Assembly: GCA_022496805.1 (NCBI GenBank)
Contig: CM040093.1
Location: 6,162,213 to 6,226,212 of the forward strand
Direction of reading: 5' to 3'
From: Pohlia nutans
Taxonomy: Eukaryota > Streptophyta > Bryopsida > Bryales > Mniaceae
Length of the DNA: 64,000 bases
The position numbers and the translations under genes are program-made. Below are positions 1 to 10,629 of this stretch, piece after piece (within the stretch, counting starts at the first letter, position 1; each line of letters starts with the position of its first letter). The notes beneath the pieces are model-generated. The model had not been told where the DNA came from. It made no database searches and saw only the letters and a list, made by a program, of their open reading frames with translations.

Positions 1-28
1 AAAAAAAGCTCTCGCCGGGATTAATTGC

Positions 29-211
29 CACTAGTAGGAAACATGTCGTTTTTCACTTACTATAAATGGAAAAGGAATGCAACCACGTCAATCACATGGG
101 TTGTGTCAATGTTGGTGAGTGGTTTTGGTCACAAGAAGACAAAAATATAAGCATAATATTCAACTGTTCCCACAAAATGGGGAATGAAAAACGATAGGTC
201 TTCTACTAGTG
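29..211. mobile_element. CACTA-type MITE (183 bp)
   Basis: The element starts CACTAGTAGGAAAC and ends CTTCTACTAGTG. The two ends pair as imperfect inverted repeats over about 27 bases, sharing CACTAGTAG and TCGTTTTTCA. It is flanked by the direct 3-base repeat TGC at 26-28 and 212-214. CACTAG termini with a 3-bp target duplication are typical of plant CACTA (En/Spm) non-autonomous elements. It has no coding capacity. Confidence 0.75.
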
Positions 212-549
212 TGCCTTTGGTTGGATGTGCTCTTTCCTTCTTTCAACGGAATAAAGCTCCTGTTGTTTCAAAAAATGAAAAAATAAATAAACCCCACATC
301 CCTATCATTGACCCTTCTTGATAAAGTGCATGCTAATTTTGAATGATTCTAGAGCATTTTTGGGATGCTCATGGCTCTCACCTAAGGATGGTTTTGTTTT
401 TTCAAGGCAAACCACTTTGAAATTCATAAAAATTACAAATTTTATTCGGAAAATATGATTTCACTTGAATTCTAACTCTAGTAAGAATTATTTGTCCTTC
501 TACAATTTGTGACACTTGTTGGTATGTCCTCCAAGAAGTTCAAATTGCT
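212..549. other. Gene-free spacer
   Basis: AT-rich spacer between two MITEs. I see no exon, RNA gene or repeat structure in it. Confidence 0.5.
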
Positions 550-1108
550 TTAACCCCTAAATGTCCTACCATCTAGAAAGTGGACGATGTACAAAATCAA
601 ACACAGTCTTCTCAACTGTCATTGACTTTTTGAAGTGTGGATTTTTAACTATATATTTTATGGGAAGTTAGCTTCATGTATGTCTAATCCGATTAGAAAG
701 GGGATGATTTGTGAAATTTTTATGCCTCATTTCATGTTGTAGTGATTCACCCAAAATTTCAAAGATTTCAGTTTAAAAGTACTCTTAAAAAAGTCAACGC
801 TTAAAAATTAAATGACCAAAAAATCTCCAAAAATCACTACACTTAGAGTATTACATTTCAACCAAACAAATTGTCAATATTTTATTCGTAATCGAATTAC
901 AAAATGATTTTCAGTTTCAAATTTCAAATTTTATACAAAAATATTGGTGACAACAATCATAGATCTAACCATATGAATAGAATCAAAAATTCATAACGTA
1001 CAACTTTTATTCATATATCAAGTTCAAAATATCCCTCTTAGTTACATTTTATAAGACATCTTTGAAATTCTCAAAATCTGGAGAGGAATGAGGACATTTA
1101 GGGGTTAA
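550..1108. mobile_element. TTAA element, subfamily 1 (559 bp)
   Basis: Bounded by TTAA at 550-553 and 1105-1108, with termini CCCCTAAATGTCC and GGACATTTAGGGG as near-perfect inverted repeats. The interior closely matches the elements at 2898-3474 and 7319-7901, for example the stretch around 'gggaagttagcttcatg' and 'gatgatttgtgaaattttt'. No ORF of note. TTAA target sites and CCC-starting ends point to the piggyBac superfamily. The piggyBac assignment is inference; the ends are seen directly. Confidence 0.8.
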
Positions 1109-1400
1109 ATGGATGGCAATAGGTACTTTCACCTTAAGGTAACTATATTTAAAAGCGACATGTTCCTTCAATTGTCCCTAGCTCAATCTTCCATAATAAG
1201 TAGATTTTGACACTCTACTATTGATGAGAATGTGCACAATCTGAACATCACAGTTTAGGGTCGCTTTTTGGTCAACCTATAGTCAGAACTTTGGAAATTC
1301 ATAATTTATTCATATGGTGTCCAAATAATGCATGCTAAAGTGCGTTAAGACCCACCAAAAGTATTTTCTGTAAATAGGTTTGGTTGGGAAGGGCGACGCT

Positions 1401-1786
1401 TTAACCCTTAAACGTCAAAGTAAGCCCCATGGGCTTAGTTATGAGAGAATAATGAAGAAAAAGTAGATTTTCTCAACCAAATCAAGCATGACTGGATTGG
1501 TGCGTTGGAAAGCTACTGAAAAAGCGATCTAGATTGCAAATTTGCGCCTCATTTGAGAGATTGTGGAATCATTGGTAAGCAATCAAAGTTATCGATATGA
1601 ACAAGATTTGAGGTCGGGGCAGCTGAGATGCCGCAGTGCTACAGTCCTGGCCAGCAGTGCCCAAAAGAGCCGTTTTTCCATTTTTTATTTTTTAGTTTTT
1701 ATTTTTTATTTTTTTATTTTTCCCTCCGAAAATTTAGATGCCTTCCGGGCTGCCCCGCCGAGGCCCTCTTGACATTTAAGGGTTAA
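1401..1786. mobile_element. TTAA element, subfamily 2 (386 bp)
   Basis: Bounded by TTAA at 1401-1404 and 1783-1786, with ends CCCTTAAACGTC and GACATTTAAGGG. Its interior, including 'gatgccttccgggctgcccc' near the right end, is almost the same as the element at 52512-52889. The 69-residue reading frame inside is a chance ORF. Confidence 0.78.
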
Positions 1787-2253
1787 GGTATAGTTACCTT
1801 ACCAGCTTTGAATAAGGATGTGGGACTTTTCCATGTACTGAGTCTGTTGGCACTGTGGTTCTGTAGCAGACCATAATTGTATTTCCATGTTCGACCAGAC
1901 TGTGTGGGGCAGACCATCAACAGTCTGGTAGTGTAGCAGAGCATTGAACACATGAATCAGTAAGTTACTGGTAACTTTTGAACGGAGGGCATTGCTGCAT
2001 TTGAGCAGTCTTTGCATTCAACCAATGCTTGGGAAAAAGGACATTTTCTTTGGGCGGAATAAATAATCTGGCTAAAAAATGGCCAACAATCATGAAGCTT
2101 TTGCTAGAAAACTTAAAATTAAAAAAAATATCTGAGATGAAATTTCCAAATTGTGGATGAAAACAAAATTATGGATATGTGATATCGTCTACTGAGACAT
2201 TTCTATCCAATATGAGGATGAATGTTGAAATATGGAGCACCACTATGTCTTCT
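1787..2253. other. Gene-free spacer
   Basis: It contains short local repeats of 'cagtctggt/accagactg' type around 1895-1935 but no recognisable gene. Confidence 0.4.
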
Positions 2254-2674
2254 TAAGGTAGCGGGCCACATTCCCGACTAAATTTCAGTTGTGGCTAGTT
2301 GGGAGTGTGAACCAATTTCTTTATAAATTTTCAATGCTCCGCAAGGCTGGTGCCAGAGCAACCCCAAAAAGAACAAATTTTTTTAGCATATTTGTGATTT
2401 CCTACAATTTTTTAAAGCGAACCTTGTAGAGTGACCAGTCCTCGACCATAGAGTACGTGGTATGTCTACAGGTTGGATTTCTAAATCTGCATACGGGGTA
2501 GTCTAAAACCGAGCACCTTTATCCTCTGTCAACAAATGAAGGAAACCCATGCTGTAATCAATAAAGCCCCTTCTTGGGCGCTTTTATAAATTCTATCGGC
2601 CACATTTCTGGACCCGGCCCCCAACCCTAGGGGTCACCATTGGGACCTGGACGGGAATTGGGTCTGCTACCTTA
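2254..2674. mobile_element. Possible TIR element (about 421 bp)
   Basis: The sequence TAAGGTAGCGGGCCACATTC at the left pairs with GGAATTGGGTCTGCTACCTTA at the right (inverted: TAAGGTAGCAGACCCAATTC). The inner part is also partly self-complementary. I could not settle a target-site duplication, so the superfamily is unknown. Confidence 0.45.
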
Positions 2675-2897
2675 TATCGCCACTTTGGCACTTTATGAAA
2701 AATGAAAAAAATGTTGTGTTGAGAAACATGGCACTTTTCTATGTTCACTTTAATTAATTGACAACCTACCTATAATTACCTATTATTTCATTCAAATTCT
2801 TCTTACTATGAATAAAACATTTTGTCAATTATAAATGGATTTCTGTCAGCAATTTTTAATTTCAAATAGCTACTACGAGAATCTCCAACGGAGCTCT

Positions 2898-3474
2898 TTA
2901 ACCCCTAACTGCCTAAGCGTCCATATTTTGGACGATGTACAGATTTCATCCATAATTTCTCATCCGTCATGCACTTTTTGCAGTGTGGAATTTTTACTGT
3001 AGATTCTATGGGAAGTTAGCTTCATGCATATGTGATCCGATTAGAAAGGGGATGATTTGTGAAATTTTTATGCCTCGTTTCATGTTGTAGTGATTCACCC
3101 AAAATTTTGAAGATTTCAGTGTAAAAGTGCTCTAAAAAAAGTCAACTCATAAAATTAAGCAACCAAAAAATCTCCAAAAATCACTACACTTAGACTATTA
3201 CATTTCAACCAATCACAATGAATTTCATCCGTAGATTGTCAATATCTTATTCGTAATTGAATTACAAAATAATTTTGAATTTCACGTTTCAAATTTTATA
3301 CAAAATTATTGGTAATAGCAATCATAGAACTAACCGTAAGGATAGAATCTAAAATTCATAATGTACAACTTTTATTTATACATCAAGTTCAAAATATCCC
3401 TCTAGGTTGCATTTTATAATGCATCTTTGCAAAACTGCCAAAGTTGGAGAGGGCTCTAGGCATTTAGGGGTTAA
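2898..3474. mobile_element. TTAA element, subfamily 1 (577 bp)
   Basis: TTAA at 2898-2901 and 3471-3474. The left end is CCCCTAACTGCC followed by an AAGCGTCC stretch; the right end is GGCATTTAGGGG. The interior is homologous to 550-1108 and 7319-7901. No coding capacity. Confidence 0.78.
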
Positions 3475-4312
3475 ATGAGCTCTCAATAGTTGTCACATGC
3501 CTATGGTCAAGGCTCGCCAAAAGGGTGCCCTTTTCTACCTTTTGGCGTGTCTTGCTAAACTTTATGTTGCACTCAAGGTCCTTGATTGGTTTTGGTTTTG
3601 GTCTTGGTTTTCCTTTCATGCTTAAGTGACATGGCTCGAAATGGCTTGAGCTACATCACCATGACCTTGGCTCTTGGCGCGCCATGAATGGAGCAAAAGC
3701 CGCGCTAATCGGCTTGGGCTTTAAAGGGACATAGGAAGGGCACGAGGAAAGGCAAATAGAGCAGCCCTTTGAAGAGCCACAATTGGAGATGTTCTAAGGC
3801 ACTTCAATCAACTGTACTAACTATTAATTCTTTCTAAATATCACCCCCATCAATTGCGTTCTATGCTCAACCCTTTTTTGCTTATCATCTTTATTATACA
3901 TGACCTTGAATTGGGTCTCCCACCTACCGATTGACTTCCTCTCATTTGATGAAAATAGACCCCTTGGATGTTTGCTTTTGATATAGTGTATTAACTTGTA
4001 ATGAACAAAGCCTTCTATCCCTCAAGACTTTGTGTTTTTGTACCTCCAATGATATGATTTTAGAAAAGAAAAATCACAACTGAAGGTAGAGTGAGCATTT
4101 TTGTCTTAAAGTAAGTGTACAATTTTTTAAATATGGTTTATGCAAATTCACACTTGAGAATTTCAAATCATTTAGTATAGTGAATCATGAGATTATAGCA
4201 TTTGAAGTTGTTGAAATGGCACACATCATGAAGTTTTCATGTACGTGGACAATTTGAAGTTTTTTTTAATTTGAAATGCCCGGGGAAATGCCGAACTCTT
4301 ACATTGATAATG
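3475..4312. other. Gene-free spacer
   Basis: No splice-consistent exon or structured repeat was found. The segment 3480-3790 is less AT-rich (gene-like composition, words such as 'ggctcgccaaaagggtgccc'), but no reading frame is conserved enough to call. Confidence 0.4.
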
Positions 4313-4314
4313 TA

Positions 4315-4869
4315 GAGTAGGGTCCAAGGCAGAATGGCGTTTTTGGTTTCCCAGTGGAAAAGAATTCAAGTCTGCCCACTTTGAAAGCCTCTAGAGAAAT
4401 CAAAAATTGGTATTTTACCTTGAACTTTTTACCATGAACCCAAAACCAAGTTTTTAGTATGCCTACCAAACTTCAAAGCCAAATAATTCACCAAAAAAAA
4501 GTTATTCAAAATCTACCAATATAGGTAGCTGTGGAAAAAGTTTCACTCCTACCAACTTCGACAGCCTCCCAAGAATTGAAAAAAAAATTCCTTACTTTGA
4601 TGTTTATTTGGTAGAAACCGATTTTTGTTAGTAATATATGGTAAAAATCTCAAGTCTAAAAGATTAGTAAAAAAAAAGATATTCCCAATCTACCAACATG
4701 TGTTATTTTGCGGTATGCTTGTGGAAATCATTTTCACTACAACCAACTTTGACACCCTCCCAATGGCTAAAAAATGGCCCATTTGCCATGAAATTCTTGT
4801 CACAAGATAAGCTACATGTTAATGACAAGTGTGCCAAAATTCAAGCTCAAAAAGCTTACACAAAAAAAA
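4315..4869 (+). repeat. Left long terminal inverted repeat of the Tc1 element
   Basis: It pairs with about 6291-6842 on the opposite strand. The pairing stops near 4869, just after the shared 'agcttacacaaaaaa'. The match is close enough that the same 61-residue chance ORF appears in both arms. Confidence 0.88.
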
Positions 4870-4880
4870 TAACTCACAAT

Positions 4881-5891
4881 CTACCAACGTGTATGTCCTC
4901 CACTTGCCTCTATCACTGCTTGTAACCTAGTAGGCATGGAATGACGTAGCAGAAGGAGCTTTTGACCACTAATAATCTTCCACTCTCTTGCAATAACTAC
5001 TCTTAAGTCACTTGTAATTTTAGGGCATATTGAACCATGTTGAACTGCATCTTTCAAAATCTTCCAAAGATTCTCAATTGGATTGAGATCCTGAGAGTTT
5101 GCGGGCCAATTAAGGTTCTCTAGACGGTGTGCTTGCCTCCATTCTTCACATAGTTTGCTTCTATGGACAAGTGCACCATCTTCCATGAGTAATCCTTGTG
5201 GTACTTTTTCTATAAAATGAAGCAACTCCCCATTGTAAATCACTTCAACAAAATCCTTTGCAGAGCGCCGATCTTTAGGCATAAAAACAAGTTGTGACTT
5301 CTGTCCTCCAGAAAATGCACCCCAAATCATCAAAGAAGTCCTCCCAGTCTTGAAAGTTGGAACTATACAACTTGAAGCATAGCGCTCAGACACAGTTCCC
5401 TAAACATTGATTTGTCTAGAATTTTTTCCAACTTCAAAAGTGGACTCATCTGTCCAAACAACTTGCTCCCAATCTTCTGCACTCCATCGACAATACTTTT
5501 GAGCAAAAGCCAATCGTTGAGACATGTGGCGAGATGTCAAAAAAGGTTTTTTGACTGCAATTTGATTGTGAATGCCACTATCATGTAAAGCCTTTCGAAT
5601 AGTATTTCTACATACGTTAGTAGGACACATATTAGTAATGTCAGAGAGCGTGATGCGACGATCAGCTTGTAAAACACGTTTTATACCACGAACATCTCTA
5701 TCACTAAGTTTTTTTCCATATTTTTTGGCACACGTTTTGCTTTTGTAGGTTCCATTTTCTCGAAAATTCTTCACCAACCTCTGAACTATTCTAACAGGGA
5801 CTCCAACAATAGCTGCAATTTCAATTCGTTTCTTCCCTCCCTCACTCAAACCCACAATACGTGCACGAATTTCATCTGGAATAACCATCAA
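4881..5891 (-). pseudogene. Tc1 transposase, one in-frame stop
   Basis: One reading frame of about 336 codons runs from ATG at 5891 to the stop at 4881, interrupted by a single TAG at 5400-5402. Residues 1-110 form the bipartite helix-turn-helix DNA-binding part: 'RIEIAAIVGVPVRIVQRLVK', then 'ITNMCPTNVCRNTIRKALHD'. The DDE core is complete: first Asp in VVWTDEST, second in LLMEDGALVH, and Glu in NSQDLNPIENLW. Exactly 34 residues separate the second Asp from the Glu, which defines DD34E. The length matches Tc1 transposases (about 340 residues). The TAG sits where relatives usually carry a Trp codon, so a single point mutation is the simplest explanation. Read-through or an alternative start cannot be excluded. 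It is enclosed by the long inverted repeats. Confidence 0.88.
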
Positions 5892-6290
5892 TCACAACTT
5901 TAAATCTGAGAATTTGATCTAAAATTTTAACTACCTATTCACATGTCCATACATGCTCCCCTCCCAAATCAACCTTGATGTGCATAATGTGCTCCCAAAT
6001 CAGCTTGTGCATACCTTCACTCCCAAACCAGTATGTGTAGACCTTTCCTCTCAGATAAACCCTCATGTGCATACTCTTATTCCCACATCACCATGTGCAT
6101 ACCTTTGCTTTCAAATAAGCCCTCTCAAATCATCACACATTCTACAAGTCACTTGTGATATTCAACTCTCAAAACAAGCATTGATGTAGAGAACAAAAGC
6201 TCCTTCATGCGTATGTGGTGTTCAAATTCTTAGCAAGTGTATTCATTGGGATGTGACAAGTGCGCACAGTTAAATTTGGATGTTCTTGAT

Positions 6291-6842
6291 TTTTTGTGTA
6301 AGCTTTTTGAGCTTGAATTTTGGCACACTTGTCATTAACATGTAGCTTATCTTGTGACAAGAATTTCATGGCAAATGGGCCATTTTTTAGCCATTGGGAG
6401 GGTGTCAAAGTTGGTTGTAGTGAAAATGATTTCCACAAGCATACCGCAAAATAACACATGTTGGTAGATTGGGAATATCTTTTTTTTTACTAATCTTTTA
6501 GACTTGAGATTTTTACCATATATTACTAACAAAAATCGGTTTCTACCAAAAAAACATCAAAGTAAGGAATTTTTTTTTCAATTCTTGGGAGGCTGTCGAA
6601 GTTGGTAGGAGTGAAACTTTTTCCACAGCTACCTATATTGGTAGATTTTGAATAACTTCTTTTTGGTGAATTATTTGGCTTTGAAGTTTGGTAGGCATAC
6701 TAACAACTTGGTTTTGGGTTCATGGTAAAAAGTTCAAGGTAAAAGACCAATTTTTGATTTCTCTAGAGGCTTTCAAAGTGGGCAGACTTGAATTCTTTTT
6801 CACTGGGAAACCAAAAACGCCGTTCTGCCTTGGACCCTACTG
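6291..6842 (-). repeat. Right long terminal inverted repeat of the Tc1 element
   Basis: Inverted copy of 4315-4869. It ends with ACCCTACTG directly before the TA at 6843-6844. Small length differences in T and A runs are the main differences between the arms. Confidence 0.88.
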
Positions 6843-6844
6843 TA

Positions 6845-7318
6845 CAAAACAAAAACACTTACTATCAGTAGAAATCGAAATTTGTATAAAATACAATGGA
6901 AAAACAAAACAAAATAAAATCAGTAGGTCTCTTCAAATCAAAAATGTTAAAAGGGCTAATACATAATTTGGAAATTGTGGACAAAGATCCAAGCATTGAT
7001 AAAAACATCTTATTACTTCCTATCGATTGTTGTTCAAATTGGGGCTACCTTTTTCTTATAAGGTCAACCCATTCAACTTTCAATAAAGTTTTGCTAAAGA
7101 AGGGGTCACCTCCTATTGGTTGCAGAAAATATGAAAAATTCCAAAAACTTACCTTTTTAAATCCTTTTTTCATTTCTAAATGCATCCAAGCTACGAATGA
7201 CTTGACTTTGATGTCTGTCATTGGAAAGACAACGTGTGGTAAAAATGGAAAAAAATTACATCCAAAAATGGTAGGTAAAAATTATTTGCACCTAAATTCT
7301 TGTAGCGTAGTCTCGGGA
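6845..7318. other. Gene-free spacer
   Basis: A 168-codon open frame crosses it and runs into the TTAA element at 7319. It is low-complexity, lysine/asparagine-rich in composition, and matches no family I know, so I do not call it. Confidence 0.4.
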
Positions 7319-7901
7319 TTAACCCCTAAACATCCAACCATTCAGAAAGTGAACGATGTACAAAAGCAAGCACAGTTTTCTCATCCCTCATTGACTTTTT
7401 GAAGTGTGGATTTTTAACTATATATTTTATGGGAAGTTAGCTTCATGCATGTGTGATCCAATTAGAAAGGGCATGATTTGTGAAATTTTTATGCCTCATT
7501 TCATGTTGTAGTGATTCACCCAAAATTTCAAAGATTTCAGTATAAAAGTGCTTCTAAAAAAGCCAATTCATAAAATTAAGCAACCAAAACATTTCCAAAA
7601 ATCACTACACTTAGAGTATTACATTTCAACCAATCACAACAAATTTCACGTGCATAATGTCAATATCTTATTTGTAATCAAATTTCAAAAGAATTTTCAA
7701 GTGTTAGTTTCAAATTTTATACAAAATATTGGTGATAGCAATCACAGATCTAACTGTATGGATAGAATCTAAAATTCATAATCAATGTACAACTTTTATT
7801 TATACATCAAGTTCAAAATATCCCTTTGGATTGCATTTTATGATGTATTTTTGCAAAGCTGATGAATTTGGAGTGAGGTGAGGACAATTATGCCGGGTTA
7901 A
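7319..7901. mobile_element. TTAA element, subfamily 1 (583 bp)
   Basis: TTAA at 7319-7322 and 7898-7901. The left end is CCCCTAAACATCC; the right end is decayed (GGACAATTATGCCGGG). The interior is homologous to 550-1108 and 2898-3474. Confidence 0.75.
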
Positions 7902-7950
7902 TACCAGAATATTAAATCATTATCAATTTTCTTTGAAAGGAGACTACCGT

Positions 7951-7956
<6 letters not shown>

Positions 7957-7985
<29 letters not shown>
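7957..7985. repeat. (TA)n microsatellite
   Basis: About 14 uninterrupted TA units inside a gene-free spacer (7902-8161). Confidence 0.95.
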
Positions 7986-7988
<3 letters not shown>

Positions 7989-8307
7989 CAAATACTATGA
8001 ATACTTTTAGATTCTCTTTTCACCTAAGAAAATGGTTCTTTTTTGAAAGTAAAATTTCCTAAAAATTTAGATTGCTCCTATTATAATATTTTTTTGCAAA
8101 TCATGACAACCAAGTATGCTACACAAGTTTTCAAGCCCTTATTTATCAAGAAAACAAATTACTCTCTTTGTTCCATATCAAGCTTCTTGATTCCCTAGTC
8201 AATTTGTCCCACAATAAGCTTCCTATTTGCTCAAACTACTATTCTTAATGGCTTGAGGTTCACACCATTGGAAAAGTCAAGTCGTCTATTTTCAGAGTAC
8301 AAGAAGC

Positions 8308-8518
8308 TTAACCCTTAAAGGTTTAAAGAGCCCTTTCCGACCAGTATTATACACCAATATTCCATTGTATTTGGCATGGTTCCACTCCTCCTATGGGTTT
8401 AAGATCAAAAGTGAAGTTCAAATTCAGGTCGACATGATTTTAATGAGCTATTGGGTTACATCAAAAGTCAAATATATGCCAACATCTCTACTGTCCCCAT
8501 CAGCTCTTTAAGGATTAA
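8308..8518. mobile_element. TTAA element, degenerate (211 bp)
   Basis: The left end is TTAACCCTTAAAGG; the right end CTTTAAGGATTAA is imperfect. It shares its right TTAA (8515-8518) with the next element, so the second element most likely inserted into the TTAA edge of the first. Confidence 0.55.
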
Positions 8519-9104
8519 CCCCTAAACGTCACAATGTCCAGAAACCGGATGACTAACAGATTCAAACCTTCCCTATGTTCTCATCAATGCTTCAATGAAA
8601 GTCATCTAAATTTTTGGAGATACTTCACCAAGTTGTCGTCCTATCTAATGGTTGGATTTAGTCATACTTGAGTACATATTTTTCTAAAATTACAAATGTA
8701 GAAGTATGTCAAGTCGTTGACCAAGCCAAAATTGCATTGATTGTAGTTCAAAAGTGGCCATCCAAAAATGAGGTCATAGATTTAAGAAACACAAAAATTT
8801 CAAAAAATCACCATGTTTAAGAGTATCTCATTTCAAATTCATTTCAACAAATTTTACTCAAAAAACATTAAAATTTTGTTTGTAATCAAATTTAGAAAGA
8901 ATTTTTAATTTTTAACTTTCAGATTTTATAATTAAATATTGGTGATAGTATCAGTGAATCGAACCGTACGGATGGAATCTAAAATTCAAAATCTAGAACT
9001 TTCATTTGTATATCAATTTTAAAATATTCTTCTAAATGGTAGTTTATGATGATTTTTCTCAATTTGTCAATTCCAGGGACACCCCTGGTACGTTTAGGGG
9101 TTAA
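8515..9104. mobile_element. TTAA element, subfamily 3 (590 bp)
   Basis: TTAA at 8515-8518 and 9101-9104, with ends CCCCTAAACGTC and TACGTTTAGGGG. It is closely related along its whole length to the element at 39078-39655 (shared 'gtcgtcctatctaatggttg' and others). Confidence 0.8.
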
Positions 9105-9120
9105 TATGGGACAGAGGAGT

Positions 9121-9765
9121 CTTTAAAAAAACAAGAATGTGGTTTCATGAAAAATCAAAAAGTGTAAAAAGGAATCCCAGGGGGAAAAAACAGGAAATAG
9201 TCGATCAGGGACGAATGATGATGACTTACATTATTTTCACATTACACAAGTCAACATCCGTTATGCTGACTTATTAAGCCGGTCCTCATTCAACGACTAC
9301 TCATGCTGACCACCGACACGACCGGTTACCAGCGGTCACCGGTGACCGCACTGACCCCCGCGGCCTTGGATCACCGTGAATCGTCTTCCCGGATGCTCTG
9401 TAGCTTTTGCCTTTGGCGATGCATTTCAGTGGAACCATTCGCAAAGGATTCGGTTGCTGCAGAGCTACAGTGGCTATGGTGATGAGGAGCTGCCGCGGCC
9501 ATTACCTTTTGCATGCCATGGCTGCCGGCTTTGGAAGCAGCTCTTCTTGCGATAATAAATATTATTATTGGGAGCTTTCACGGTTTCTCGTTGACGAATC
9601 TTCGACCTGGAGTTCGAGGTCGGATCATGCGGGGATTGGATCATCTTCGCGTGTTTTCCGGAGGTGTGGAGATTAGTTAGGGTTCCGTGTCATATGGCTG
9701 TCATGTGGTCAGGTGTCCGTCGAGAGAATCATTCATTTCGCCGGAGTGATAATCCTCCATTATAT
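9121..9765. other. Spacer upstream of the F-box gene
   Basis: Composition turns G+C-richer from about 9240, with GACCGGTTACCAGCGGTCACC-like local symmetry near 9320. It could hold promoter or leader exons of the F-box gene, but I see no coding exon. Confidence 0.35.
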
Positions 9766-10470
9766 TCGATTTTTTTTAATACTTTTGAAATTTTGGCTTT
9801 GCGCTTGTTGAATTATTTAGCATTTTGGAACTCTGTATTTTTCATCAAAGCGCGGTTTTCTTCAATGTTTTGTACCTAGCCTGTGAGAAGTTAGTTTCTT
9901 AGAGGAAGAACTGGTCTGTGTGTTCCGAGAGAAGGAATCCGGAATAGTCGTGTTGTGGTGTATCAACAGGTGTCGGTCGAGAGAATCATTTCGCCGGAGT
10001 GTGATGATCCTGTTTTTTGTGGAATGCAGTTTGTCTTAAGAAATTTTGTTTCTACGCTTCTTGAATTATCTGGCTTCGTCGAATTTCGTATTTTTCATTA
10101 ACGCCTATTTAAGCAATTATTTTTTCGAGGAAGACCTGGTCTGTGTGTGTTGTGATTGCCGAGAGAGGGAATATGGACTAGCTGTGTTGTGGTGCTGCTC
10201 TCATGGCTCATTACGAGAGAAAGTAGTTGCAGGCACGGCAAGGAAATTTTCGTCTTAGGAGGTTTTGTTTCTAAGCTTCTTGAATTGTTCAGCGTTGTTG
10301 AATTTCGTATTTTTCCATTAAAGCGTGATTTTCTTGAGCGCTTGTTTTGTATTTGTAAGTAATTAGTTTCGAGGTAGACCCGGCCTGTGTGTGCTGTGAT
10401 TGCCAAAAGAAGGAATTGTGGTGCGATGCGCACTTATGGCTCCTCATGAGAGAAAGTAGTTGCAGGCTTG
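9766..10470 (+). repeat. Threefold imperfect tandem repeat upstream of the F-box gene
   Basis: Three units of roughly 230-240 bp (about 9766-9990, 10000-10235, 10236-10470) each contain a 'tgaattrttyrgc..tttcgtatttttcattaa' part followed by 'gaccyggtctgtgtgtg..attgcc' and 'agagaaagtagttgcagg'. The units have diverged noticeably. They lie just before the ATG at 10630, in what is probably promoter or 5' UTR. Confidence 0.65.
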
Positions 10471-10629
10471 ACAACTACTCGTGTTGAGTTCTTTTGTTGC
10501 TGATGAGGAGGAGATAGTTTTGAAGCGGATGACATGAGGAGACTGGTGCGAAGACGGTTTGCCCCTGGCGTGTAGGCAGAATTGGACCAGGGGCCATAGT
10601 AATTGGAGGTTTTGTTATTTTGGGGAAAG

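Larger units (their letters stand above)
4315..6842 (-). mobile_element. Tc1-type DNA transposon with long TIRs (2528 bp)
   Basis: The element is flanked by TA dinucleotides (4313-4314 and 6843-6844). Its ends read GAGTAGGGTCCAAGGCAG on the left and, inverted, CAGTAGGGTCCAAGGCAG on the right. The inverted repeats run about 550 bp on each side (4315-4869 and about 6291-6842) and are nearly identical. A transposase gene with a DD34E-type catalytic core lies between them on the - strand, broken by one stop codon. TA targets, CAGT-like ends and the DD34E spacing are hallmarks of the Tc1 branch of Tc1/mariner. Land-plant mariner-like elements usually have a DD39D core, so this branch is unexpected here. 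Confidence 0.9.
8162..9120. mobile_element. Stowaway-like MITE split by two TTAA elements
   Basis: The left end is TA-CTCTCTTTGTTCCATA and the right end is TATGGGACAGAGGAGT, the (inverted) CTCCCTCYGTYCC ends of plant Stowaway (Tc1/mariner) MITEs. Between 8308 and 9104 lie two TTAA elements. Joining the flanks at a single TTAA gives GAAGC-TTAA-TATGGGACAG, which matches the uninterrupted relative at 49551-50036 (GAAGCTTATTATGGGACAG). The right TA has mutated. Confidence 0.7.

Noticed and set aside
4625..4810. 61-codon frame repeated at 6347-6532 on the other strand
   Set aside because: It lies in the two inverted-repeat arms of the Tc1 element and is a chance frame copied by the repeat.
6896..7402. 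168-codon + strand frame
   Set aside because: Runs from AT-rich spacer into a TTAA element and has no motif; composition is typical of random AT-rich DNA.
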